From Thermanaeromonas toyohensis ToBE (GTDB taxonomy: Bacteria > Bacillota > DSM-521 > Neomoorellales > Neomoorellaceae): a DNA stretch of 64,000 nucleotides. Under the pieces are notes generated by a model. That model was not told the DNA's origin and searched no databases. It saw only the letters and a program-made list of their open reading frames with translations. Shown here piece by piece: positions 52,511 to 62,102 of this stretch. The number at the start of each line of letters is the position of its first letter. Position 1 is the stretch's first letter. A program made the translations under genes and the position numbers. The stretch is from assembly GCF_900176005.1 (NCBI RefSeq), contig NZ_LT838272.1, forward strand, positions 1,011,587 to 1,075,586, read 5' to 3'.

Positions 52511-52539
52511 GTATAAAAAACTGTTAGGGTGGTAATAAT
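52511..52539 (+). promoter_or_regulatory. Sigma-F promoter of sigG
   Basis: GTATA (52511-52515), exactly 15 bases, GGTAATAAT (52531-52539). Every defined position of the sigma-F consensus GywTA-N15-GgnrAnAnT is matched. It lies between the sigE terminator and sigG, as expected for forespore-specific expression. Confidence 0.8.
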
Positions 52540-52577
52540 GTAACTGCCTACTCTGTGGGGACGGAGGTTTTGCGCCC

Positions 52578-53351
52578 ATGATGATTAACAAAGTAGAGAT
52601 CTGCGGGGTAAATACCTCCAAGCTTCCCCTGCTCACCAATGAGGAAATGCGTGAGCTTTTTAAGCGGATGCGAGCTGGTGATTCTGGTGCCCGGGAGAAA
52701 CTTATCCAAGGGAATCTTAGGTTGGTTTTAAGCGTGATTCAGCGCTTTACCAACCGGGGGGAATTTGTAGACGATCTGTTTCAAGTGGGGTGTATTGGCC
52801 TTATGAAGGCTATTGATAATTTTGATTTAGAACAGAACGTCAAGTTTTCTACTTATGCAGTACCCATGATTATTGGAGAGATCCGGCGATATCTGAGGGA
52901 TAATAATCCCATTCGTGTAAGTCGATCTTTAAGAGACGTAGCTTACCGGGCCCTCCAGGCTAGGGATGCCTTAGTAAACAAGTATGCCCGGGAGCCTTCG
53001 GTGGGTGAGATTGCCCAGGAGATCAATCTTCCCCCAGAAGAAGTGATCTTGGCTTTGGATGCCATCCAGGAACCGGTTTCCCTTTTTGAACCCATTTATC
53101 ATGATGGCGGAGATCCTATCTACGTCATGGATCAAATAGGGGATGAGAAAAACCATGACACTAATTGGTTAGAAAGCATCGCTGTGAGGGAAGCGCTAAA
53201 TAAATTGAGCGAAAGAGAAAGGCTTATCCTTTCCCTTCGCTTTTTTGAAGGGAAAACCCAAATGGAAGTAGCCGAGGAGATAGGTATTTCCCAGGCCCAG
53301 GTTTCCCGCTTGGAAAAGGCAGCCTTAAACCATATGCGTAAATATATTTAA
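52578..53351 (+). CDS. sigG: Late forespore sigma factor sigma-G
   Basis: 257 residues. N-terminal INKVEICGVNTSKLPLLTNE is the sigma-G signature. Region 2 (RLVLSVIQRFTNRGEFVDDL), region 3 (VSRSLRDVAYRALQARD) and region 4 (TQMEVAEEIGISQAQVSRLE) are intact. Starts at ATG 52578 or 52581. It drives SASP and other late forespore genes, including probably the SASP gene earlier in this window. Confidence 0.96.
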   Translation: MMINKVEICGVNTSKLPLLTNEEMRELFKRMRAGDSGAREKLIQGNLRLVLSVIQRFTNRGEFVDDLFQVGCIGLMKAIDNFDLEQNVKFSTYAVPMIIGEIRRYLRDNNPIRVSRSLRDVAYRALQARDALVNKYAREPSVGEIAQEINLPPEEVILALDAIQEPVSLFEPIYHDGGDPIYVMDQIGDEKNHDTNWLESIAVREALNKLSERERLILSLRFFEGKTQMEVAEEIGISQAQVSRLEKAALNHMRKYI

Positions 53352-53384
53352 ATCAAACAGGAAAAGGCAGGAGGGAGGAAAAGA

Positions 53385-54014
53385 GTGAAGGCCCCCAGAG
53401 GCCGCCTTTTGTTATGGTCAATAGTTTTCATAATACTGGCAACTTTAACTGCAGCAATTTTCTTAAATAGAAACATGCCTTTATCTTTTCGTACTACCCG
53501 ACCTAATACCCTTATCCGACTTCACGTCATTGCTAATAGCGATACCCTTAAAGACCAGGAACTCAAGCTTAAGGTACGTGACGCTATTATACAGGAAGCG
53601 AGGAAAAGGCTAGTAGAGGTACAGGAGGTAGAAGAAGCTCGTAGGTGGTTGGCTGGAAATCTGGCTAGCCTGGCTAAAGTTGCGGAGGCGCAGATTAAGA
53701 AGGAAGGATATCCCTACTCTGTACGGGTTCAACTGGGTGATTTTAATTTTCCCACCCGTTCCTATGGCCGGTGGGTCTTGCCTGCGGGTGAGTATGAAGC
53801 TCTACGTCTAATAATAGGTGAGGGAAAGGGAGAAAACTGGTGGTGTATCCTTTTTCCGCCCCTTTGCCTAGTAGACGTAGCGGAAGGCAGGCTAAGTCAT
53901 GAGGTCATGGCCTGGCCTGAAGATAGCTTACCTAACACACCCGTAGAGTTACGTTTTAAAATCCTAGAAGTTTTGCGGGCTTCTACCCAGCGCCTGGCTT
54001 CCCTCTGGTGGTAA
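53385..54014 (+). CDS. spoIIR: Forespore signal protein SpoIIR
   Basis: 209 residues. N-terminal signal/membrane helix (LLLWSIVFIILATLTAAIF), then LIRLHVIANSDTLKDQELKL and KVRDAIIQEA, the family signature, and a GENWWCILFPPLCLVDVAEG segment. Secreted from the forespore, it triggers SpoIIGA. GTG 53385 has AGGAGGGAGG upstream. It follows sigG by 33 bases and probably shares its sigma-F promoter, so signal, protease and precursor genes lie side by side. Confidence 0.95.
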   Translation: MKAPRGRLLLWSIVFIILATLTAAIFLNRNMPLSFRTTRPNTLIRLHVIANSDTLKDQELKLKVRDAIIQEARKRLVEVQEVEEARRWLAGNLASLAKVAEAQIKKEGYPYSVRVQLGDFNFPTRSYGRWVLPAGEYEALRLIIGEGKGENWWCILFPPLCLVDVAEGRLSHEVMAWPEDSLPNTPVELRFKILEVLRASTQRLASLWW

Positions 54015-54079
54015 ACCGCTTCTTCCTGCATATAATGATGTTAAAGTGAGGGGATTTTTGAGTTTCGGGGGTGGCGGGG

Positions 54080-54358
54080 GTGATTAGAATCTCTGAACTC
54101 CGCCAGAGGGATGTCATCAATGTGGTGGATGGCCGTAGGCTAGGTCTTATTAAAGATGTAGAGTTGGACGTAGTGGAAGGAAAGATTAAAGCCCTCATTT
54201 TGCCAGGCCAAGGAGGTAAGTTTCTATTTTTCTTTGGCCATAATGAGGACCTGGTAATTCCTTGGGAGAAAGTGGTAAAAGTAGGCATAGATGTCATTTT
54301 AGTAGAGAATCCTAGTGTGTTATCTCCCCAGCATCTTAAAAAACTTAAGGTTGAGTAA
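54080..54358 (+). CDS. YlmC/YmxH-family PRC-barrel sporulation protein
   Basis: 92 residues from GTG 54080 with GGGGGTGG six bases upstream; GTG 54071 is an alternative. IRISELRQRDVINVVDGRRL and GLIKDVELDVVEGKI form the PRC barrel. Common neighbour of sporulation genes; exact function unknown. Confidence 0.88.
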   Translation: MIRISELRQRDVINVVDGRRLGLIKDVELDVVEGKIKALILPGQGGKFLFFFGHNEDLVIPWEKVVKVGIDVILVENPSVLSPQHLKKLKVE

Positions 54359-54391
54359 AAATGAGGCCCGTTTTTGCTGCTTAAGATTTAA

Positions 54392-54414
54392 GGCCGGGTG
54401 AAAACCCGGCCTTT
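54392..54414 (+). terminator. Hairpin terminator
   Basis: GGCCGGGT (54392-54399) and ACCCGGCC (54404-54411) with a GAAA loop, followed by a short TTTC. Strong stem, weak T tract. Confidence 0.7.
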
Positions 54415-54478
54415 CGCATTAGAAATTAGTATTATATAATAACTCCAGAGGTGATCGGCCCTGGCCGTTTTAGAGCTC

Positions 54479-55285
54479 GTGGAGGGCCCCGTACCTTTTT
54501 TCCGTGTATCTTTCTTGGAAGGGCAAGCTCCAGTTAAAGCTATTTTTAGCACCCGTCAAGGGGGCTGGAGCGAAGGAGCATACAGGGCCCTCAATTTAGG
54601 TTTCCATGTAGGTGATGAATACGATAAGGTTTTAGCCAACCGCAGGCTTTTAGCAGAAGTTACTGGTCTTCCTTTGGAAAGGTGGGTGGTAGGAGAACAG
54701 GTCCACAGCGCAAAAGTAGCAGTGGTCCATGGGCAGCAGGCTGGAAGCGGTGCGCAGGAGCCGGACACAAGTTTAAAGGGAGTAGATGCCCTCATCACCG
54801 GGGAAAGAAATTTAGTGCTGGCAGCCTTTTTTGCGGATTGTGTCCCGGTGTATTTGATGGATATTAAAAGGCGGGTCATTGGACTAGTACATGCAGGGTG
54901 GAAGGGTACCGCCCACCAAGTGGCGGCCCGGGCTGTAGAACGCATGAGCGAGGTCTTCGGGTCTAAAGGGGAAGATTGTTGGGCGGTTATTGGTCCTTCT
55001 ATAGGGCCATGCTGTTACGAAGTAGGACCGGAAGTGGCGGAAAGTTTTAAGGGTTTACCATGGGCGGGGAAGATTTTAAAGTCTGGGGAAGGTGGGCGGC
55101 TTCGCCTTAATCTTTGGGAAGCCAATCGGTTGACTCTCTTAGAAGTAGGGTTACTTCCAGAAAGGGTAGCCTTGGCGGGATTTTGTACCGCCTGCCATCC
55201 TGATCTTTTCTTTTCTTATCGCCGCTTTGGCGGGCGTACTGGCCGCCTCGCTGCCCTCTTTAGCTGGAGGCCAGACGGTGAATGA
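54479..55285 (+). CDS. pgeF: Peptidoglycan-editing / purine nucleoside phosphorylase YfiH (PgeF)
   Basis: 268 residues. FSTRQGGWSEGAYRALNLGF, GEQVHSAKVAVV, FADCVPVYLMD and GLVHAGWKGTAHQVA give the Cys/His metal site of the multicopper-oxidase-like DUF152 fold. GTG 54479 lacks a Shine-Dalgarno. An AGAGGTGATC at 54447-54456 lies better for a CTG at 54461, a rare but possible start. The 3' end overlaps the next gene by 4 bases (ATGA). Confidence 0.9.
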   Translation: MEGPVPFFRVSFLEGQAPVKAIFSTRQGGWSEGAYRALNLGFHVGDEYDKVLANRRLLAEVTGLPLERWVVGEQVHSAKVAVVHGQQAGSGAQEPDTSLKGVDALITGERNLVLAAFFADCVPVYLMDIKRRVIGLVHAGWKGTAHQVAARAVERMSEVFGSKGEDCWAVIGPSIGPCCYEVGPEVAESFKGLPWAGKILKSGEGGRLRLNLWEANRLTLLEVGLLPERVALAGFCTACHPDLFFSYRRFGGRTGRLAALFSWRPDGE

Positions 55286-56199
55286 AAATTCGCCGACTTT
55301 TCCCTGCCCTTGTTGGGTTGGCTTTTTTAAGTGTTATGATCTATCAGGGAGGGTTAGGACTAGTTAAGCTGGTCGCCTGGCGGGCTCTTTCTACTGAGCG
55401 ACCGCTCCCTGGCTCATTGGAGAAAACTACCCACCTTAAAGCGTTAGTTATCCGGGAAGAGATCGTTCTTACTGCACCAGCAGGAGGAATTTTGAAGCGG
55501 GTGGTACCCGAGGCCGAAAGGGTGGCCGCAGGTGGAACCATAGCCCAAATTAAGCTCGCCGGTGTAGCAAGTGGAGATACAGGGATTAGAAGCATTACAG
55601 CCCCCTTCGCCGGCCAGGTGTGCTACCACCCTGATGGCCTGGAAAATGTCCTTCGGCCGGGTATATGGGAAAAAATGTCCTACCATAATATTTTTTCTTT
55701 AACCTCAAAAGCCACCCAATTTAGCCCTGGAGAAACAGTGCAGGCTGGTGAGCCCTTAATCCGCCTAGTTAACAACCTGCATCCCCTCTTTTTATATATT
55801 GTAGTGGACGAGGTACCCCCAGAGTGGAAGCTTCAAAAGCAGGTGAGTTTGCTTTGGCCTGGCCAGGAAGATAGGCTAAAGCTTAAAGTGGCTAACCTTT
55901 ACATGGTGGATAACCGCGCAGTACTGGTTTTACGCCTAGATAACTGGGGTAACGAATGGTTAGACAAACGCCTGGTGGAGCTAGAAGCAGTGGTAGAGCG
56001 CTATCCAGGATTTATCCTACCGCGACAAGCTCTAGTTACCCTCCCGGATGGCTCTAAAGGGGTTTATGTATTATCAGGAAGGGAAGTACGTTTCCAGGAA
56101 GTGCAAGTAGTGGGTATGGTAGGGGATAAAATGAGCGTAAAAGGTGTAAACCCTAACGTAGAAGTAGTCATCAACCCTTTCTGGACGCGCTGGTTGTAA
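55282..56199 (+). CDS. HlyD-like membrane protein
   Basis: 305 residues. N-terminal membrane helix (PALVGLAFLSVMIYQGGLG), then a lipoyl-like/HlyD half (IVLTAPAGGILKRVVPEAER; TAPFAGQVCYHPDGLENV) and a C-terminal beta domain (GFILPRQALVTLPDGSKGVY). In Clostridia such a protein is often encoded before yggS-sepF; its role is unknown. ATGA-coupled with pgeF. No matching transporter is adjacent. Confidence 0.75.
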   Translation: MKIRRLFPALVGLAFLSVMIYQGGLGLVKLVAWRALSTERPLPGSLEKTTHLKALVIREEIVLTAPAGGILKRVVPEAERVAAGGTIAQIKLAGVASGDTGIRSITAPFAGQVCYHPDGLENVLRPGIWEKMSYHNIFSLTSKATQFSPGETVQAGEPLIRLVNNLHPLFLYIVVDEVPPEWKLQKQVSLLWPGQEDRLKLKVANLYMVDNRAVLVLRLDNWGNEWLDKRLVELEAVVERYPGFILPRQALVTLPDGSKGVYVLSGREVRFQEVQVVGMVGDKMSVKGVNPNVEVVINPFWTRWL

Positions 56200-56270
56200 G
56201 GAAACTCAAAGTATGCGGCAGGATTCCCAGGTAGAGTTGTAGAAGAAATTTTAGGGAAAGGAGGGAGGGC

Positions 56271-56963
56271 GTGTCTGGACTTAAAGAGAATATAGAACAA
56301 GTCCTAGAACGCATAGCTCGGGCGGCAAGTAAAGTAGGGCGTAGTCTCGAAGAAATAACCCTGGTAGCTGTTACTAAAACAGTTCCACCAGAACTCATAA
56401 GGGAAGCCGTAGCCTTGGGATTAAAGGATTTAGGGGAAAACCGTGTGCAGGAGCTACTAAAAAAACAGCCCCTCCTGGCCGACTTAGAAATCAACTGGCA
56501 TCTTATAGGGCACCTACAGCGTAATAAGGTCAAATATGTCTGGAATAGGGTGAAACTTATCCATTCTTTGGACAGTCTAGAACTAGCCCGTGAACTGGAC
56601 AAGCGGGCAGGAAGCGCTGGAGGAGAGGTCAACGTTTTAGTGGAAGTCAATGTGGCCCAGGAAAGTACCAAGTTCGGACTTCTGGTGGAACAGGTCCCCT
56701 CTTTCCTGAAGGAAGCGGTGGGGTTTGAGCACTTGCGCATCCTGGGCTTAATGACGGTAGCTCCCTTGGTCGATGATCCAGAAGAAGTAAGACCTGTTTT
56801 CAGGCGTTTACGGGAACTGGCTAAGGAGGTAGAAGCCCTACGGTTACCCAGAGTAGAGATGCGGTACTTGTCTATGGGTATGAGCAATGATTTCGAAGTA
56901 GCCATTGAAGAAGGAGCTAATATGGTGCGCATAGGTACGGCCATTTTTGGTCCGCGGGAATAG
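56271..56963 (+). CDS. PLP homeostasis protein YggS/YlmE
   Basis: 230 residues. VAVTKTVPPELIREAVALG holds the PLP lysine; DLGENRVQELLKK, NWHLIGHLQRNKVKYVWNRV and YLSMGMSNDFEVAIEEGANM are family signatures. Buffers free PLP; no catalysis known. GTG 56271 with AAAGGAGGGAGG upstream. Confidence 0.94.
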   Translation: MSGLKENIEQVLERIARAASKVGRSLEEITLVAVTKTVPPELIREAVALGLKDLGENRVQELLKKQPLLADLEINWHLIGHLQRNKVKYVWNRVKLIHSLDSLELARELDKRAGSAGGEVNVLVEVNVAQESTKFGLLVEQVPSFLKEAVGFEHLRILGLMTVAPLVDDPEEVRPVFRRLRELAKEVEALRLPRVEMRYLSMGMSNDFEVAIEEGANMVRIGTAIFGPRE

Positions 56964-56978
56964 GAGGTAAGGAGAAAC

Positions 56979-57413
56979 ATGGGCAAAATATGGGAAACTT
57001 TGCTTAATTGGCTGGGTTATGAGCCGGAGGAAGAGGAAAGGGAGGCCCCTCCAGTAGAAGTCCCCCCTTTACCCAAGCCAGGTAAGGTGGTAGGGTTACC
57101 TACCGCCCGGGGAGCGATGCGCCTGGTAGTAGTGCAGCCTCAATCATATGAGCAGGGGGCTGCCCTAGCCGAAAATCTCAAAAACTACCGGCCGGTAATA
57201 GTTAACCTGGAGAAGATGAATCCTGAAGAGGCGCGGCGCCTGGTGGATTTTTTGAGTGGGGCTGCCTTTGCCCTGGGCGGTCAAGTACGCAAAGTCAGCC
57301 ACGGTATCTTCCTTTTTACACCTAGCAACATCGACTTAAGCGGCGACCAAGAGCTTAAATCCACCAGTGGACCTCTCTTCTGGGATATAAATTCTTCTGG
57401 GGGAAGAAGATAA
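56979..57413 (+). CDS. sepF: Cell division protein SepF
   Basis: 144 residues. N-terminal amphipathic helix ([20 protein letters not shown]) anchors to membrane, a Pro-rich linker follows, then the SepF core ([40 protein letters not shown]). Binds the FtsZ C-terminus and shapes the septum. Confidence 0.95.
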   Translation: MGKIWETLLNWLGYEPEEEEREAPPVEVPPLPKPGKVVGLPTARGAMRLVVVQPQSYEQGAALAENLKNYRPVIVNLEKMNPEEARRLVDFLSGAAFALGGQVRKVSHGIFLFTPSNIDLSGDQELKSTSGPLFWDINSSGGRR

Positions 57414-57416
57414 GGT

Positions 57417-58226
57417 ATGGAACAGACCATCGGTTTTATCGGGGCAGGAGCTATGGGAGGTGCCCTGATAGCGGGATTAGTTAAAAGCGGCCTCGTCTCT
57501 CCAGAAAAAATTTTCGCCTACGATATATGCCTAGAACGCTTGGAAAACCTTAAAAAGGATTATGGAATACGGGTGGTAGCTAATGCTCAGTCGCTGGTAG
57601 AGAAGGCAGGGATAGTAATCCTGGCAGTAAAACCCCAGAACCTGCCGGAAGCGGTGCAAGGGCTAAATTTTAAACCTTCCCACCTTATCATTTCTATAGC
57701 GGCGGGCATTTCCCTAAAGCAGCTTATGAGTTGGCTAGGAGAGGAACTGGCCATCATACGTGCTGTCCCTAATACCCCTGCCCTAGTGGGCGAAGGTATA
57801 ACCGTCCTGGCGGCTAACCCAGTAGTGACTCCAGAGCAGAGAGAAAGGGCTTTAACCATTTTTGGTTCTGTAGGACGAGCCTTGATGTTACCGGAAGAAC
57901 AGCTTAACGCCGTCACCGGTTTAAGCGGTAGCGGGCCGGCTTATGCCTACCTTATGATCGAAGCCCTGGCTGATGGGGGGGTACGGTGTGGGCTTCCCCG
58001 GGACGTAGCTGTACAACTAGCCGCCCAGACACTCTTAGGTGCCGCCCGGATGGTTCTCCTAACCGGGGAGCATCCTGCTGTGCTTAAGGATAGAGTAACC
58101 TCGCCAGGAGGTACTACCATAGCCGGGTTAGAGGTATTGGAGAGGCGGGCAGTACGGGGGGCTCTTATGGAAGCTGTAAAGGCGGGGGCTGAACGGGCCA
58201 GGGCCTTAAGCGAGGAGCAGGCGTGA
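57417..58226 (+). CDS. proC: Pyrroline-5-carboxylate reductase ProC
   Basis: 269 residues. NAD(P)-binding IGFIGAGAMGGALIAGLVKS, RAVPNTPALVGEG, TGLSGSGPAYAYLMIEALAD and SPGGTTIAGLEVLE are family motifs. Last step of proline synthesis, housed in the division cluster as in many Firmicutes. The stop TGA shares its A with the yggT start. Confidence 0.96.
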   Translation: MEQTIGFIGAGAMGGALIAGLVKSGLVSPEKIFAYDICLERLENLKKDYGIRVVANAQSLVEKAGIVILAVKPQNLPEAVQGLNFKPSHLIISIAAGISLKQLMSWLGEELAIIRAVPNTPALVGEGITVLAANPVVTPEQRERALTIFGSVGRALMLPEEQLNAVTGLSGSGPAYAYLMIEALADGGVRCGLPRDVAVQLAAQTLLGAARMVLLTGEHPAVLKDRVTSPGGTTIAGLEVLERRAVRGALMEAVKAGAERARALSEEQA

Positions 58227-58471
58227 TGATATCCCTAGCCACTGTGATAAAGGTAGCCTTAGAAATTTTACAGTGGTTGATTGTGGCCCGGGTCCTTCTA
58301 TCCTTTATCCCCCATAATCCCCGCCACCCGGTTCTAATTTTTATTTATGATATGACTGAACCTATACTTGGATTTTTCCGCCGCCTTCTGCCGGCTACCT
58401 CCTTGCCCTTAGATTTTTCCCCGCTGGTAGCCATTTTAGTAATCCAGCTCTTGGAACATTTTATAAGTTAA
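58226..58471 (+). CDS. YggT-family membrane protein
   Basis: 81 residues, two membrane helices (ILQWLIVARVLLSFIPHN; LVAILVIQLLEHFI) around TEPILGFFRRLLP, the conserved YggT loop. ATG 58226 with GAGGAG upstream; GTG 58223 is an alternative. Linked to envelope or osmotic stress in some species; role here unknown. Confidence 0.9.
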   Translation: MISLATVIKVALEILQWLIVARVLLSFIPHNPRHPVLIFIYDMTEPILGFFRRLLPATSLPLDFSPLVAILVIQLLEHFIS

Positions 58472-58486
58472 TAGGAGTGGGAGGCC

Positions 58487-58984
58487 ATGGTTCTCACACC
58501 TTTGGATATAAATAAAAAAGAATTCCGCCGTTCTTTCCGCGGCTATTCCTGCCCCGAAGTAGACGAATTCCTGGAGCAGCTTTTAAGGGACTATACCCAG
58601 GTCTTCCGGGAAAACCAAGAACTCAGGGATAAGGTATTACGCTTGCAGGAAGAATTGGAGCGGTTTACCCGCCTAGAGAATACTTTAAAAGAAACCCTGG
58701 TCGTGGCCCAAAGGGCAGCGGAAGAGACCAGGGAAAACGCCAGGCGAGAATCCGAAGCCCTTTTAAAGGAAACTGAGGCCAAGGCCCAGGAAATTATGAA
58801 TCAGGCTTTAAATAAAGTGGCCGAGGCTGAACGGCGCCTGGCTTCTTTAGAGGAGCAGGCCCGCACCTTTAAAACCCGTTTACGTTCTTTCTTGCTGGCC
58901 CAGCTTAAGCTCTTAGAAAGCGAAATTGATACTTTACCGGTTGAAGCACCAGAAAAAGATGGGAGCGAGGGAACTACCGCATAA
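58487..58984 (+). CDS. divIVA: Septum-site/polar protein DivIVA
   Basis: 165 residues. N-terminal membrane-curvature motif LTPLDINKKEFRRSFRGYSC, then PEVDEFLEQLLRDY and a long coiled coil (QRAAEETRENARRESEALLK). It localises to poles and septa, where it positions division and sporulation partners. Confidence 0.94.
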   Translation: MVLTPLDINKKEFRRSFRGYSCPEVDEFLEQLLRDYTQVFRENQELRDKVLRLQEELERFTRLENTLKETLVVAQRAAEETRENARRESEALLKETEAKAQEIMNQALNKVAEAERRLASLEEQARTFKTRLRSFLLAQLKLLESEIDTLPVEAPEKDGSEGTTA

Positions 58985-59027
58985 AGAAGCGTTAGTAAAA
59001 AATAAGGTGATCTTTACTCTTCAGGAT

Positions 59028-59057
59028 TTGACGGAGGTTATTTTTAGACGTTATACT
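59028..59057 (+). promoter_or_regulatory. Promoter of ileS
   Basis: TTGACG (59028-59033), 18-base spacer, TATACT (59052-59057), 45 bases before ATG 59102. The gap is too short for a T-box leader. Confidence 0.65.
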
Positions 59058-59101
59058 TAAGACTAAAGTAAATTTTGGGTTTTAGGAGTGAGTTTACGCT
59101 A

Positions 59102-61924
59102 ATGGATTATAGTAAAACCTTGAACTTACCGAAGACCGACTTTCCCATGCGGGCCAACCTTCCCGAAAGGGAACCTCAGATTTTAAAATTTTGGGAAGAG
59201 AAGGGCCTCTACAAGGCAGTACAGGAGGCTAACCGGGGCAAACCCAAATTTATCCTTCACGACGGCCCTCCCTACGCTAATGGAGACATACACTTAGGAC
59301 ATACTCTGAATAAGATTTTAAAGGACATTATTGTGAAGTATCGCTCCATGTCCGGTTATGATGCTCCTTATGTCCCCGGTTGGGATACTCATGGGTTGCC
59401 TATAGAACAGCAGGCCATTAAAAATTTGGGGTTAGACCGTCGCCAGGTGGATGTATTGGAGTTCCGCAGGCGCTGCCGGGAATACGCCTTAAAATATGTT
59501 GAGATTCAGCGGGAACAATTTAAGCGCCTGGGAGTACGGGGAGACTGGGAACATCCCTACCTCACCCTAGAGCCGGAATACGAGGCCATCCAGATCGGCA
59601 TTTTTGGAGAGATGGCTAAAAAAGGCTATATTTATAAGGGTCGTAAGCCGGTATATTGGTGCACGGATTGTGAGACAGCCCTGGCTGAAGCGGAAGTAGA
59701 GTATGAAGAGAAGCGTTCACCATCCATTTATGTAAAGTTTCCCGTGGTGGATGGCCGGGGTCTTCTTGAACCTGGTACAACTTACGTAGTTATTTGGACC
59801 ACCACCCCTTGGACTCTACCTGCTAATGTAGCCATTGCTTTGCACCCGGAAGCGAATTACCTTGTAGTAGAGGTAGGAGAAGAAAAGCTCCTTTGGGCGG
59901 AAGCGTTACATGAGAGGGTAGTGGAGCTTTTAGGATTAAGAGAACACCGTATCTTAGGCCGGTTCCGTGGGATCGAGCTAGAAGGGGTGATATGCCGCAA
60001 TCCCCTCATGGACCGGGAATCGCTGGTTATCCTTGGGGAACACGTTACCATGGATCAGGGGACAGGCTGCGTGCATACAGCCCCTGGTCACGGTTTAGAG
60101 GACTTTGAAATAGGCCAGCGCTATAAGCTCCCAGTGCTTTCTCCCCTGGATGATCAGGGCCGTTTTACCGCTGAAGCACCCCAGTTCCAAGGGCTTTTCG
60201 TGGAGGAGGCTAATAAAGAAATAGTTAAAGAGCTGGAAAGGAAAGGGGTTCTACTACAATTTGGGTTTATCACCCACCAGTATCCCCATTGCTGGCGTTG
60301 CAAGCAACCTGTAATTTTCCGGGCTACGGAACAGTGGTTTGCCTCCATAGATGGTTTCCGACAAGAAGCCCTAGAGGCCATCCGGCAGGTGAAGTGGATC
60401 CCAGCCTGGGGAGAAGAACGTATTTACCGGATGGTGGCGGAGCGGAGCGACTGGTGTATTTCCCGCCAGCGAAGCTGGGGCGTCCCTATACCTATTTTCT
60501 ATTGCCACCATTGTGGTAAAGAAATTATAAACGATACCACTATAAAGCACCTTCAAGGCTTGTTCCGCCAGTATGGTTCAGATGTGTGGTTTGCCCGGGA
60601 AGCGGCGGAACTGGTTCCCCCAGGACTTGCCTGCCCAGAGTGTGGAAGCCAGGAGTTCCGCAAAGAAACCGATATTATGGATGTGTGGTTTGATTCTGGC
60701 TCCAGCCATGCTGCAGTTTTAGAAAGCCGTCCAGAACTTTCCTGGCCTGCTGATTTATACCTGGAGGGAAGCGACCAGTACCGCGGCTGGTTTAATTCCT
60801 CCCTTTCCACTGCAGTAGCTACCCGGGGGCAGGCGCCTTATCGGGCGGTCCTTACCCATGGTTTCCTGGTGGATGAAGAAGGCCGGAAGATGTCCAAGTC
60901 CTTAGGCAACGGCATTGACCCGGCAGATGTTATTAAGATTATGGGTGCAGATATCTTACGGTTATGGGTCGCTTCTTCTGACTATCGCCGTGATGTGGCG
61001 GCCTCCTTTAATATTTTTCGCCAGGTGGTAGATGCCTACCGGAAGATCCGCAACACTTTCCGCTTCCTTTTGGGGAATCTATATGACTTTGACCCCGAGC
61101 GGGACGCGGTACCTTACCACCAGATGCTAGAACTTGATCGCTTTATTCTGGTAAAACTACAGCGGTTGATAGAAAAGGTTACCCGGGCCTATGAGGAATA
61201 TGAGTTTCATGTTGTCTACCACGCTATATACAACTTCTGTGTAACAGATTTGAGTGCCACCTACTTGGATATCTTAAAAGACCGCCTTTATACATGGGAA
61301 GCAAAATCCCTTGGCCGGCGCTCTGCGCAAACCGCTCTATATCAAATATTAGATGTCCTAGTGCGTCTACTTACACCCATTTTAGCTTTTACCACGGAAG
61401 AGGTATGGCAACACCTGCCCGGGTCTAATAAGCCTTGGAGCGTACAGCTTTGCTCCTGGCCTTCCCTTAAAAAGGAGTATTTAGATGAGGAACTGGAGGC
61501 CAAGTGGGATAAGGTATTTAAGATACGAGAGGAAGTTAATCGGGGTTTGGAGCAGGCCCGGCGGGAACAAGGGCTGGGTAATTCTTTAAATGCCTGTGTA
61601 CATTTATATCCAGATGAAAAGCTATATAGTTTCCTTAAGCCCTTGGAAGAGGAACTTCCTACAGCCTTTATAGTTTCCCAGGTTGTTTTACACAAACCTG
61701 GCGAAAAGGCACCCGAAGAAGGCGGTGTAGAGGCTATCGAGGTAGAGGGACTAAAGATTTACGTAGAGCCAGCTTCCGGCCGCAAATGCGAGAGGTGCTG
61801 GAGAGTCAGCGAAGAAGTAGGGGGGGAGGCTACCTATCCAGACCTCTGCCCAAGGTGCGTGGCGGTGTTACGCACGCTTGAGTCTACCTGTGATGAAAGT
61901 TTATCTCCTGGGGCTCTAGGGTAA
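59102..61924 (+). CDS. ileS: Isoleucyl-tRNA synthetase
   Basis: 940 residues. Class I motif HIGH form [16 protein letters not shown] and K596-MSKS ([14 protein letters not shown]). Editing domain with [32 protein letters not shown]-terminal zinc ribbon [10 protein letters not shown]...CPRC. ATG 59102 has AGGAGTGAG upstream; TTG 59075 lies before it. No T-box or other leader is visible, unlike in many Firmicutes. Confidence 0.97.
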   Translation: MDYSKTLNLPKTDFPMRANLPEREPQILKFWEEKGLYKAVQEANRGKPKFILHDGPPYANGDIHLGHTLNKILKDIIVKYRSMSGYDAPYVPGWDTHGLPIEQQAIKNLGLDRRQVDVLEFRRRCREYALKYVEIQREQFKRLGVRGDWEHPYLTLEPEYEAIQIGIFGEMAKKGYIYKGRKPVYWCTDCETALAEAEVEYEEKRSPSIYVKFPVVDGRGLLEPGTTYVVIWTTTPWTLPANVAIALHPEANYLVVEVGEEKLLWAEALHERVVELLGLREHRILGRFRGIELEGVICRNPLMDRESLVILGEHVTMDQGTGCVHTAPGHGLEDFEIGQRYKLPVLSPLDDQGRFTAEAPQFQGLFVEEANKEIVKELERKGVLLQFGFITHQYPHCWRCKQPVIFRATEQWFASIDGFRQEALEAIRQVKWIPAWGEERIYRMVAERSDWCISRQRSWGVPIPIFYCHHCGKEIINDTTIKHLQGLFRQYGSDVWFAREAAELVPPGLACPECGSQEFRKETDIMDVWFDSGSSHAAVLESRPELSWPADLYLEGSDQYRGWFNSSLSTAVATRGQAPYRAVLTHGFLVDEEGRKMSKSLGNGIDPADVIKIMGADILRLWVASSDYRRDVAASFNIFRQVVDAYRKIRNTFRFLLGNLYDFDPERDAVPYHQMLELDRFILVKLQRLIEKVTRAYEEYEFHVVYHAIYNFCVTDLSATYLDILKDRLYTWEAKSLGRRSAQTALYQILDVLVRLLTPILAFTTEEVWQHLPGSNKPWSVQLCSWPSLKKEYLDEELEAKWDKVFKIREEVNRGLEQARREQGLGNSLNACVHLYPDEKLYSFLKPLEEELPTAFIVSQVVLHKPGEKAPEEGGVEAIEVEGLKIYVEPASGRKCERCWRVSEEVGGEATYPDLCPRCVAVLRTLESTCDESLSPGALG

Positions 61925-62003
61925 TTACAATAAAGTTAAACCTGGAGCCCACTATTTATCTTGCTTATAAGGGATATTTTATTTTTTGGGATCCTGCGTA
62001 CTG

Positions 62004-62030
62004 TCCTGCATTTATAGGCAGGATTTTTTT
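62004..62030 (+). terminator. Intrinsic terminator after ileS
   Basis: TCCTGC (62004-62009) and GCAGGA (62018-62023) with an eight-base loop, then TTTTTTT. The 80 bases upstream show nothing else. Confidence 0.88.
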
Positions 62031-62102
62031 ATGGACTTAAAGATAAGGATCTGTTTAAACCCCGGCTAGGAAGGGTAATACTTAGCAGGAGGGGATAAAA
62101 AC

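Noticed and set aside
58985-59101. T-box leader before ileS
   Set aside because: Only 117 bases, no specifier stem, no AGGGUGGNACCGCG box and no terminator; a plain promoter explains the region.
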